From: an archaeon
Lineage (GTDB): Archaea > Hydrothermarchaeota > Hydrothermarchaeia > Hydrothermarchaeales > JALUUU01
Direction of reading: 5' to 3'
NCBI GenBank assembly: GCA_027021185.1
Contig: JALUUU010000137.1
Span: 1 to 10,097 of the forward strand
Length of the DNA: 10,097 nt
Positions 1 to 6,347 of this stretch are shown here, piece after piece. The notes beneath the pieces are model-generated. The model did not search any database. It saw only the letters and a list, made by a program, of their open reading frames with translations, and was not told the DNA's origin. A program made the position numbers and the translations under genes. Position 1 is the stretch's first letter; the number at the start of each line of letters is the position of its first letter.

Positions 1-76
1 CTATGTATACACTTATGTAAACCCCATATTAACACTTATGCGTGGATTATTTCTCATGGAAAAAGCGTTGAGTAAA

Positions 77-107
77 CTATATAATTCTTTTTTAAATTTT
101 TTTTTAA
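77..107 (+). promoter_or_regulatory. TATA-like and T-rich tract (distal promoter or upstream terminator)
   Basis: CTATATAAT at 77-85 resembles an archaeal TATA box and is followed by T-runs up to 105. It could drive asd with a leader of more than 100 bases. The T-runs could instead terminate a transcript entering from the left, because archaeal intrinsic termination needs little more than U-rich RNA. The sequence does not distinguish these. Confidence 0.3.
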
Positions 108-186
108 TAAGGTTTCTTAGCGACATTTTTTTTCACTATCACCACTTTAACAGTTGCAAAGACCATGTCATATGGGTGAACAGAAA

Positions 187-200
187 AATTTTTTTAAAGA
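187..200 (+). promoter_or_regulatory. Possible proximal TATA element of asd
   Basis: An A/T stretch, ATTTTTTTAAAGAG, lies about 35-40 bases before the asd start. With the usual archaeal spacing of about 25 bases, transcription would begin near 218-220, giving a very short leader starting around the Shine-Dalgarno site. This is a position-and-composition call only. Confidence 0.3.
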
Positions 201-217
201 GAAGCCTACAAGGGAAA

Positions 218-222
218 GGAGG
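218..222 (+). promoter_or_regulatory. Shine-Dalgarno site of asd
   Basis: GGAGG, within AAAGGAGG (215-222), lies 8 bases before the ATG at 231. It supports that ATG as the start and excludes the overlapping upstream open frame. Confidence 0.75.
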
Positions 223-230
223 CGAGAATT

Positions 231-1271
231 ATGGATGTAGCAGTTCTAGGCGCCACGGGCATGGTGGGTCAGAGATTCGTGGAGAGGCTGGTGGATCACC
301 CGTTCTTTGAGCTTGTGGCCGTGGCCGCATCGGGAAGGTCAGCTGGGAAGAGATACTGTGAGGCGGCCAAGTGGTTCATTGGCGAGGAAATGCCCGCAGA
401 AGTGCGGGACATGGTTGTTAAGGAGGTTGATCCGTCGAAGATAAAGGCGGATATCGTTTTCTCCGCTCTTCCGTCAGCAGTGGCTAGAAAAGTGGAGCCA
501 GAGTTTGCTGAGGCGGGATTCATTGTTGCCTCCAATGCCTCCGCGTATCGCATGGCAGAGGATGTCCCGCTCCTAATCCCTGAGGTGAACCCAGAACATC
601 TGGACATGATAGAGGTCCAGCAGGATAGGAGGGGATGGGACGGAGCGATTATAACTAATCCGAACTGCACGACCATTATGGCCGTGTTGAGCATGAAGCC
701 TATATACGACTCCTTCGGAATAAAGGAGGCCTTTGTGGTTTCCATGCAGGGCCTGAGCGGCGCAGGCTACGCGGGGGTTCCGTCCATGGCCATCGTGGAC
801 AACGTGATTCCGTACATAAAAGGGGAGGAGGAGAAGGTGGAGGAAGAGGGTCTTAAGATCCTGGGGAGTTTCAACGGCTCAGAGATAGAGCCCGCAGAGA
901 TCAGGATATCCGCCTCCTGCAACAGGGTCCCAGTTCTTGAGGGGCATACTGAGGCGGTCTTCATAAAAGCCGCTAATGAATGGGGCCTCGAGGGGGTTAT
1001 CGAGGCTCTCAGAGAGTTTAAAGCCCTGCCTCAGGAGCTTGGTCTTCCCACGGCGCCAGAGAATCCCGTGGTGGTTAGGGAAGAGCCTGACCGGCCTCAG
1101 CCAAGGTTAGACAGGTACAATCAGGGCGGAATGGCCGTGGCGGTGGGGAGAATAAGGAGGTGCCCCGTCCTCGATTTTAAATACATCGTCATGGGCCATA
1201 ACACCATACGGGGCGCCGCAGGGGCTTCCATACTTAACGCGGAGCTCCTTAAAGAAACCAGAAAGCTTTGA
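231..1271 (+). CDS. asd: Aspartate-semialdehyde dehydrogenase, archaeal type
   Basis: This enzyme reduces L-4-aspartyl phosphate to L-aspartate 4-semialdehyde with NADPH. It is a cytoplasmic step toward lysine, threonine, methionine and isoleucine. The protein has 346 residues, the usual length of the archaeal/fungal-type enzyme. An N-terminal dinucleotide-binding loop GATGMVG is at 7-13. The catalytic cysteine is Cys146 in NPNCTT, and His239 in EGHTEAVF is the likely acid/base residue. Further family signatures are SNASAYRM (101-108), SGAGYAGVPSM (176-186), SASCNRVPV (227-235) and the C-terminal HNTIRGAAGASILNAE. Similarity to the remembered methanogen enzyme is high along its whole length. 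The ATG at 231 follows a good GGAGG and puts the glycine loop at the expected place. It is first in the same-strand series, 40 bases before the DUF1464 gene. Confidence 0.96.
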   Translation: MDVAVLGATGMVGQRFVERLVDHPFFELVAVAASGRSAGKRYCEAAKWFIGEEMPAEVRDMVVKEVDPSKIKADIVFSALPSAVARKVEPEFAEAGFIVASNASAYRMAEDVPLLIPEVNPEHLDMIEVQQDRRGWDGAIITNPNCTTIMAVLSMKPIYDSFGIKEAFVVSMQGLSGAGYAGVPSMAIVDNVIPYIKGEEEKVEEEGLKILGSFNGSEIEPAEIRISASCNRVPVLEGHTEAVFIKAANEWGLEGVIEALREFKALPQELGLPTAPENPVVVREEPDRPQPRLDRYNQGGMAVAVGRIRRCPVLDFKYIVMGHNTIRGAAGASILNAELLKETRKL

Positions 1272-1305
1272 GGTGGATATTTCATAGCGCCATCTAGCGA
1301 ATAAA

Positions 1306-1310
1306 GGAGG
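1306..1310 (+). promoter_or_regulatory. Shine-Dalgarno site abutting the DUF1464 start
   Basis: GGAGG inside AAAGGAGG ends 1 base before the ATG at 1312, where 5-8 bases would be usual. No alternative ATG, GTG or TTG exists at a better distance in this frame. Initiation may be inefficient, or the start may be non-standard. Confidence 0.5.
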
Positions 1311-1311
1311 A

Positions 1312-2259
1312 ATGGATTTTTCTACTCTAGGGATAGATCACGGTACCCAGGCCATCAGGTTTTACGTCCTGCCGGAGGAGGCTCATTTTGAAATTCCGAG
1401 AGAGGGCAGACCAGGGCCGGTTATGGAGATCATAGAGAAGGAGGTGCCTTTGGAGAGGATTGAGCTTGTAGGTATTACATACGCAATGGGGGACGGTATA
1501 AACAGGATAACCGACATCAGAAAGGTCCGGAACAGGGGGGTTCTCCCCGGAAAAGCTGGGGAGCCCAGGGGCACCGGTACAAGGGTCTATGACGAGATAG
1601 CGTCCTCGGGTTTAGCGGCGGTTGTCATCCCCGGCCTGCATCGCGGAGTAGAGGTTTTAGACCCACGGTTCAGGGCTCTGTATTCCCACTGTGCAAGCGC
1701 CGAGAAAGTGAGCCTCTGCTATGATGCGTATCTGAAAACCGGGGCTGAGAACTTTATAGTGGCAGATGTTAGCTCCAATACAGTTACTATCGGAATAAAA
1801 AACGGGAGGTTTCTAGGTGCAATGGATGCGTGTCTTGGTGCTCCAGGCGTGATCCACGGCCCCCTGGATCTGGAGAGCCTTAGAAACGTCGACAAGGGGC
1901 TCATGAAGGCTAATGAGGCGTTTTCTGAGGCAGGGGTGGCGAAGATCACGGGACATAAAGACCTCAGCAGGATCCTGAGGCCCATGGATGATAGGGATAG
2001 GCTCGCCCTAGAGGCCCTTGTCATGGGGGTTGCCATGGAGGTTTACGGCTTCTTAAGCCTCCTGGAACCTGAGGTGGTGGCTGTCTCGGGATGGGCAGGG
2101 ATCAGCCAAGGGGTGTACAATGGCATAAAAGAGGCTTTGAGGGATGTGGCGCCGGTGGTTAAGCTGGGCCGCTATGCAGCTGCCAGGGGGAGCGCCGAGA
2201 TAGCGAGAGATATTTTAGCTGGTAGGAGGGACTTTCTTGGAATCGGTGTTGAGTTTTAA
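1312..2259 (+). CDS. DUF1464 family protein (predicted acetate/butyrate kinase-like ASKHA protein)
   Basis: This 315-residue protein belongs to the archaeal DUF1464 family, listed in COGs as a predicted butyrate kinase. As far as I know its reaction is unproven. The sequence has the marks of an acetate/sugar kinase-Hsp70-actin fold: a phosphate-1 loop GIDHGT at 7-12, a phosphate-2 segment DVSSNTVTIGI at 152-162, an adenosine-type motif AVSGWAG at 257-263, and a C-terminal AARGSAEIARDIL helix at 290-302. ATP-dependent phosphoryl transfer is therefore likely; the substrate is unknown. ATG 1312 is the only usable start codon after the in-frame stop at 1285-1287. Its GGAGG (1306-1310) sits just 1 base upstream, much closer than normal. 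The gene lies 40 bases after asd and 42 bases before the FrhB-like gene, so co-transcription with both is plausible. Confidence 0.85.
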   Translation: MDFSTLGIDHGTQAIRFYVLPEEAHFEIPREGRPGPVMEIIEKEVPLERIELVGITYAMGDGINRITDIRKVRNRGVLPGKAGEPRGTGTRVYDEIASSGLAAVVIPGLHRGVEVLDPRFRALYSHCASAEKVSLCYDAYLKTGAENFIVADVSSNTVTIGIKNGRFLGAMDACLGAPGVIHGPLDLESLRNVDKGLMKANEAFSEAGVAKITGHKDLSRILRPMDDRDRLALEALVMGVAMEVYGFLSLLEPEVVAVSGWAGISQGVYNGIKEALRDVAPVVKLGRYAAARGSAEIARDILAGRRDFLGIGVEF

Positions 2260-2301
2260 GATTTTTACAACGTTACTATTCAATATGGTGGTGGTCTAAA
2301 A

Positions 2302-3426
2302 ATGAGTTTGGCCTACGTCGGATTGCCTTGTCAGTTGGAAGGTTTGAGGAAGACAGAGGTCCTTTCAGAGACCTTGAAGCAGGATTGGCCGGGGAAGGTC
2401 TCCCTGTACGTGGGGCTCCTGTGCAGGGAAAACTGGGCTTACACGTGCTTCAGGGCATTGATAGAGGATGATTACTCCCTCAAACTGGATGAGGTCTCGA
2501 AATTTGACATAAAAAAGCGAAATATTGTTGCATTTAAGCGGGATGGAGGGAAACTTGAGTTTCCCTTGGAGGAGTCCCGCCCCTACGTGAGGGCTGGATG
2601 CCAGGTCTGCCTGGACTTCACAGGAGAACTTTCGGATATCTCCGTGGGAGCCGTCGGCTCTCCCATGAAGTGGAGTACTGTCATCGTTAGGACGGAAAAG
2701 GGGATGGAACTCCTTAAAGGGGCTGAGAAAGAGGGCTACGTTGAGGTTAAGCCCATCGAGGAGGTTAAGCCGGGGACCTGGCTCGTGAAGAAGCTGTCCA
2801 AGGAAAAGAAGGAGGAGGCCCTTAAAGAGGCCGAGATAAGGGGGGATGAGGGGATAAAGGTTTCCCACATATCGTCCCTTGATAAGTCTGTTAAGGAATT
2901 AATTAAAGAGGCGGAGGGAAAGGGCTACGACGAGCTGGAGTACGAGGTGATAGACGGAGGACTTTGCTCTGCCTGCGGCGCCTGTGTAGCCGTCTGCCCC
3001 TCGGGGTGTCTCAGAATAGTGGATGAGAGGCCTACATTACTGGAGGGATGCAAGCCGGAGGAATGCAACGCCTGCTACCTGGCTTGTCCGAGGGTGTCCC
3101 TTCCCCTGGCAGAGCTGAAGAGCCTTATTTTCAACGATGGTCAGAGCTATGAAGACGGTCTGGGCGAGTTCCTGGGGGTCTATGCTGCAAGGGCCAGTGA
3201 CCCGAAGGTGCTAGAGAGAGGGCAGGACGGAGGAGCGGTGACGGCTCTTCTTAGCTATGCCCTGGATAAAAACATAGTCAGTGGCGTGGTCTCGGTCAGG
3301 GAGGGGGAGAAGCCCTGGATGCCTGTGCCGGCTGTGAGTAAGAACAGTGAGGAGCTCCTTGAGACCAGCGGCACTTTTTATTCCTACGCCACGACAATAC
3401 CTGCTGTTAAGGGTGATAAAGATTAA
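2302..3426 (+). CDS. FrhB-like iron-sulfur flavoprotein (F420 hydrogenase/dehydrogenase beta family), apparently circularly permuted
   Basis: This 374-residue protein contains both halves of the FrhB family in reverse order. Residues 1-180 match the C-terminal half: GLPCQLEGLRK (7-17), a Cys41 segment, GCQVCLDF (99-106), ELSDISVGAVGSP (109-121), WSTVIVRT (124-131) and the tail KPIEEVKPG (150-158). Residues 216-262 form a ferredoxin-like domain with Cys222/225/228/232/236 and Cys250/255/258/262, enough for two [4Fe-4S] clusters. Residues 288-370 match the FrhB N-terminal half, including GQDGGAVTALL (307-317), the flavin-region signature. Normal members run ferredoxin/N-half then C-half and reduce or oxidise F420 via FAD and Fe-S clusters. 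Here the ends coincide with the usual linker between halves. No in-frame start exists upstream (stop at 2257-2259), so the N-terminus is real. A GGTGGTGGT stretch (2287-2295) may serve as ribosome site. The 3' end overlaps porC by 14 bases, which suggests translational coupling. The F420 role is inferred from family. Confidence 0.85.
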   Translation: MSLAYVGLPCQLEGLRKTEVLSETLKQDWPGKVSLYVGLLCRENWAYTCFRALIEDDYSLKLDEVSKFDIKKRNIVAFKRDGGKLEFPLEESRPYVRAGCQVCLDFTGELSDISVGAVGSPMKWSTVIVRTEKGMELLKGAEKEGYVEVKPIEEVKPGTWLVKKLSKEKKEEALKEAEIRGDEGIKVSHISSLDKSVKELIKEAEGKGYDELEYEVIDGGLCSACGACVAVCPSGCLRIVDERPTLLEGCKPEECNACYLACPRVSLPLAELKSLIFNDGQSYEDGLGEFLGVYAARASDPKVLERGQDGGAVTALLSYALDKNIVSGVVSVREGEKPWMPVPAVSKNSEELLETSGTFYSYATTIPAVKGDKD

Positions 3427-3961
3427 AGAGATAAGGTTCCATGGAAGAGCTGGTCAGGGGGTTGTGACCGCGGCAGATATCCTCGCAATGGCGGCCTTCC
3501 AGGCCGGGAAGTATTCTCAGGCTTTCCCGTTTTTCGGAGTGGAGCGGCGGGGAGCCCCTGTTACGGCCTTCGCTAGGATAAGCGACGATTTCATCAGGCT
3601 GCGGAGTCAGATCTACTACCCTGATTACATAGTTGTCCAGGATGCCACACTCTTGGACATAATAGACGTCGCCAAGGGCCTTAAGAAGGATGGCAAGGCG
3701 ATTATAAACACCGAGAAAAAACCAGAAGAGCTGAACATAAACACGGATGCAGAGGTGTACACAGTGAACGCTACGAAGATCGCCTTGGATATCCTCGGCG
3801 TTCCCATAGTTAACACATTAATGTTGGGGGCCTTCGCGGCCATAACAAAGGAGGTTTCTCTGGAGGCCCTGCAGCAGGCTATTGAGAAGCGTTTCCCGCC
3901 CAAGCTGGCTGAGAAAAACGCCAGGGCGGTTGAGGTGATGTATAAATCATTGGAGGATTAA
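3413..3961 (+). CDS. porC: Pyruvate:ferredoxin oxidoreductase, gamma subunit
   Basis: This is the gamma subunit of the four-subunit archaeal enzyme that interconverts pyruvate + CoA with acetyl-CoA + CO2 and reduced ferredoxin. The domain is thought to contribute to CoA binding. Starting at GTG 3413 gives 182 residues, the normal family length. The hallmark FHGRAGQGVVTAADILA lies at 9-25, followed by FPFFGVERRGAPVTAF, both characteristic of PorC. A longer frame back to ATG 3347 would add 22 residues coded entirely inside the FrhB-like gene and unlike the family, so I reject it. GTG is the only reasonable start near the conserved region. The gene overlaps the FrhB-like gene by 14 bases and is followed immediately by porD. 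Confidence 0.93.
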   Translation: MIKIKEIRFHGRAGQGVVTAADILAMAAFQAGKYSQAFPFFGVERRGAPVTAFARISDDFIRLRSQIYYPDYIVVQDATLLDIIDVAKGLKKDGKAIINTEKKPEELNINTDAEVYTVNATKIALDILGVPIVNTLMLGAFAAITKEVSLEALQQAIEKRFPPKLAEKNARAVEVMYKSLED

Positions 3962-3962
3962 G

Positions 3963-4220
3963 ATGGTCACGCTTGGCGGACATATAAAGGAGACAGGCAG
4001 CACCACCAAAACAAAGACAGGCGGCTGGCGCACCTTCAAGCCTGTCATTCACATGGATAAGTGCGTTGACTGCGGATGTTGCTGGATATTCTGCCCGGAC
4101 ATGAGCATCCTGAGGAAAGACGGAGAGTACTCCGTGGACCTGGAGTACTGTAAGGGATGTGGTATATGCTCCAGGGAGTGCCCCACTGGAGCGATAGAAA
4201 TGGTACTGGAGGAGAAATAG
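3963..4220 (+). CDS. porD: Pyruvate:ferredoxin oxidoreductase, delta (ferredoxin) subunit
   Basis: This 85-residue subunit carries two [4Fe-4S] clusters that pass electrons from the PorB active site to external ferredoxin. The ligands are Cys34/37/40/44 and Cys63/66/69/73, each in a CxxCxxCxxxCP-like pattern; the first set ends CPD and the second CPT. The N-terminal GSTTKTKTGGWRTFKPV is typical of PorD. The length is normal. GGAGG at 3952-3956 lies 6 bases before the ATG and inside the last codons of porC. Its TAG stop shares a base with the GTG start of porA, so porC, porD and porA are very tightly coupled. Confidence 0.95.
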   Translation: MVTLGGHIKETGSTTKTKTGGWRTFKPVIHMDKCVDCGCCWIFCPDMSILRKDGEYSVDLEYCKGCGICSRECPTGAIEMVLEEK

Positions 4221-5368
4221 TGGCAACTGATGTTATTCACGGGAGCAAGGCAGTGGCCGAGGCCGTTAAACTGTGCGATGTGGACGTCATAGCGGCCTAT
4301 CCAATCACCCCCCAGACCCGCATCTCTGAGAGCCTGGCCAAGTTTGCGGCCACGGGGGCCATAAGGGCGGAGTATATTAAGGTGGAGTCTGAGCACAGCG
4401 CCATGAGCGCGTGCATAGGAGCCTCTGCCACGGGGGCCAGAACCTTCACGGCTACCTCGTCTCAGGGATTGGCCTACATGTTTGAGCTCCTCTTCGTGGC
4501 CAGCGGCATGAGGCTGCCCATCGTCATGGCCAATGCCAACAGGGCTCTCTCCGCTCCGCTGAACATCTGGAACGATCAGCAGGACTCTGTCTCTGCCAGG
4601 GATTGTGGCTGGATACAGATCTATGTTGAGACTAATCAAGAAGCCCTTGACTCAGTGATCCAGGCGTACAGGATCTCCGAGAATCATGAAATCCTTATCC
4701 CGAGCATGGTCTGCCTCGACGGCTACGTCCTCACCCATACAATGGAGCCGGTGGACATCCCGGAGCAGGACCTGATAGAGAAGTATTTGCCGCCCTTCAA
4801 GCCTGCCCTTTCCCTTGATCCTGATAGCCCTATAACCCTAGGGGCCTTCGCTAACCCCAGCACATACATGGAGTTCCGGTATGAGCAGCAGAAGGCTATA
4901 GAGAGGTCTTTTAAAGCCATTGAGGCTGCCGGCAAAGAATACGGTAAGCTTACAGGGAGAGAATACGGGCTCCTGGAGGAGTACAACCTCGACGACGCCG
5001 AGATTGTCCTGATAACCATGGGGTCTCTGGCAGGAACGGTTAAGGAGACCCTTGCCTCGTTGAATGACCGCCGCATAGGCCTGCTTAGGGTCAGGGCTTT
5101 CCGGCCCTTCCCGAAAGATGATGTTAGGAGGCTACTGAAGGATGTGGATAAAGTAGCGGTGATTGAGAAAGACATCTCAGTCGGCCTGGGTGAAGGGGCC
5201 CTGTTCTCAGAGATCAAAAGCTCCCTTTACGGCCTAGACAGTCAACCCTCCATGGCAGGGTTCATAGCCGGCCTGGGCGGCAGGGACGTAACCCCCGAGG
5301 ACATAGCGGGTGTAGTGAAGAAGGTGGAGAAAGGCTTCGAAGGTACAGGATGGGTGGGGTTGAAATGA
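4220..5368 (+). CDS. porA: Pyruvate:ferredoxin oxidoreductase, alpha subunit
   Basis: This subunit supplies the pyrimidine-side domain for thiamine diphosphate and the CoA/transketolase C-terminal domain. With GTG 4220 as start it has 382 residues, as usual for PorA. YPITPQT is at 27-33. SEHSAM at 57-62 includes Glu58, which likely activates the cofactor. Also visible are TATSSQGL (78-84) and the C-terminal GGRDVTPEDI (353-362). HTMEPVDIPEQ (173-183) matches pyruvate-type rather than 2-oxoglutarate- or branched-chain-type enzymes as I remember them. The GTG is chosen because GGAGGAG (4208-4214) precedes it at a normal distance and because it overlaps the porD stop. The frame reaching back to ATG 4157 is coded within porD and lacks family similarity. 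Confidence 0.95.
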   Translation: MATDVIHGSKAVAEAVKLCDVDVIAAYPITPQTRISESLAKFAATGAIRAEYIKVESEHSAMSACIGASATGARTFTATSSQGLAYMFELLFVASGMRLPIVMANANRALSAPLNIWNDQQDSVSARDCGWIQIYVETNQEALDSVIQAYRISENHEILIPSMVCLDGYVLTHTMEPVDIPEQDLIEKYLPPFKPALSLDPDSPITLGAFANPSTYMEFRYEQQKAIERSFKAIEAAGKEYGKLTGREYGLLEEYNLDDAEIVLITMGSLAGTVKETLASLNDRRIGLLRVRAFRPFPKDDVRRLLKDVDKVAVIEKDISVGLGEGALFSEIKSSLYGLDSQPSMAGFIAGLGGRDVTPEDIAGVVKKVEKGFEGTGWVGLK

Positions 5369-6336
5369 AGGTAGCAGTTGATGTTCCGAGTTATGTGAAG
5401 TGCAGGCAGAGCTGCAGGGCGAGCATGAGCGCCGTGAGGTGCTGGAGGTTCAAGAGGAACGTTAAGGACGTGTCCGAGGAGGAGCTCTTCGCTCCGGGCC
5501 ATCGGGGCTGCGCCGGCTGCGGATGCACAGTGGCTATGCGGCTGGCCCTTAAGGCCTCAGGTAAGAACACCATAGCCACCCACGCCACAGGCTGCATGGA
5601 GGTTGTCTCCAGCCCTTATCCGGAGACTGCCTGGCGTATACCGTGGATCCATGTGGCCTTTGAAAACAGCGCGGCAGTGGCGAGCGGCGTTGAGGCAGCC
5701 CTTAAGGCCTTGGGCAAAAAAGACAAGGTAAACGTCATAGCCTTCGGGGGCGACGGCGGCACTGTGGATATAGGCTTCCAGGCCTTGAGCGGCGCCATGG
5801 AGCGGGGGCACGACTTAACATACATATGCTACGACAACGAGGCCTACATGAACACGGGTGTTCAGAGGAGTGGTTCAACTCCCTTTGGCGCCGCCACCAC
5901 GACGTCACCGGTGGGTGCGGTGTCCCTGGGCAACGACAGGCCTAAAAAGGATCTTCCAGCCATAGTGGCCGCTCATGGCGTGGGTTATGTGGCCACAGCC
6001 TCGGTGGCATTCCCCCTGGACTACTACGAGAAGGTGAAGAGGGCGATAGCTCATAAGGGCCCGAGCTATATTCACGTGCATTCATCCTGTCCTCCTGGGT
6101 GGGGGATACCATCAGAGAAAAGCATAGAGATCCTGAGGCTTGCCGTGGACACTGGTATGTGGGTTCTCTACGAGATCGTTGACGGCAAGGGGAGAATAAC
6201 GTATAAGCCGGCCACGAAGCATCCCGTTGAGGAGTACCTCAAGGTCCAGAAAAGGTTCAGGCATCTCGATGATGAGACAATAGCCAAGATCCAGGAGAGC
6301 ATCGACAAGAGGTGGAGCGAGCTCTTTGAGGATTAG
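5365..6336 (+). CDS. porB: Pyruvate:ferredoxin oxidoreductase, beta subunit, with cysteine-bearing N-terminal extension
   Basis: The beta subunit binds the diphosphate of thiamine diphosphate and one [4Fe-4S] cluster next to it. From ATG 5365 it has 323 residues. Expected cluster ligands are Cys49 and Cys52 (GHRGCAGCG), Cys77 (ATGCMEV) and Cys242 (SSCPPGW). The cofactor/metal motif starts GGDGGT near 128-133 and ends in YDNEAYMNTG (156-165). About 40 residues precede the usual start of the family domain; they are basic and contain Cys13, Cys17 and Cys26, which I do not recognise from typical PorB. ATG 5365 overlaps the porA stop as ATGA and has GGTG at 5353-5356 before it. ATG 5350, five codons upstream with AAGGT at 5339-5343, is a real alternative. 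The ftr ribosome site follows its stop directly. Confidence 0.94.
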   Translation: MKVAVDVPSYVKCRQSCRASMSAVRCWRFKRNVKDVSEEELFAPGHRGCAGCGCTVAMRLALKASGKNTIATHATGCMEVVSSPYPETAWRIPWIHVAFENSAAVASGVEAALKALGKKDKVNVIAFGGDGGTVDIGFQALSGAMERGHDLTYICYDNEAYMNTGVQRSGSTPFGAATTTSPVGAVSLGNDRPKKDLPAIVAAHGVGYVATASVAFPLDYYEKVKRAIAHKGPSYIHVHSSCPPGWGIPSEKSIEILRLAVDTGMWVLYEIVDGKGRITYKPATKHPVEEYLKVQKRFRHLDDETIAKIQESIDKRWSELFED

Positions 6337-6340
6337 GAGG
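6336..6340 (+). promoter_or_regulatory. Shine-Dalgarno site that defines the non-standard ftr start
   Basis: GGAGG begins at the last base of the porB stop codon and lies 7 bases before an in-frame CTG at 6348. This is the expected distance for initiation and the main reason for choosing CTG as the ftr start. Confidence 0.65.
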
Positions 6341-6347
6341 GTCGGCT

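Larger units (their letters stand above)
1..230. other. AT-rich intergenic region upstream of asd
   Basis: This stretch is far richer in A+T than the rest of the window and shows no convincing gene. The open frame that starts at 38 has low-complexity Phe/Leu/Asn content and runs into asd in another frame, so I do not call it. The region holds several T-runs (87-93, 97-105 and 126-133), TATA-like stretches, and a 9-base direct repeat ACACTTATG at 9-17 and 32-40. It probably combines the end of an upstream transcription unit (T-rich archaeal terminators) with the asd promoter. The split between these roles is inference. Confidence 0.6.

Noticed and set aside
38..310. Open frame of 90 codons before and into asd
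   Set aside because: Low-complexity Phe/Leu/Asn-rich translation from AT-rich DNA, no ribosome site, and it overlaps the well-supported start of asd in another frame.
2365..2868. Antisense open frame opposite the FrhB-like gene
   Set aside because: No recognisable motif; the opposite frame carries clear conserved FrhB motifs.
3347..3412. ATG 3347 as the porC start
   Set aside because: The 22 added residues lie wholly within the FrhB-like coding region and are unlike PorC; GTG 3413 places the GRAGQG motif at the normal distance.
2302..3426. Reading the FrhB-like gene as a frameshifted or broken tandem pair
   Set aside because: A single unbroken frame holds one complete set of motifs with no duplicated half, and the flanks leave no space for missing halves; permutation explains it better.
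4049..4639. Antisense open frame of 196 codons opposite porD and porA
   Set aside because: Shadow of two well-recognised genes; composition rich in Gly/Arg/His without any motif.
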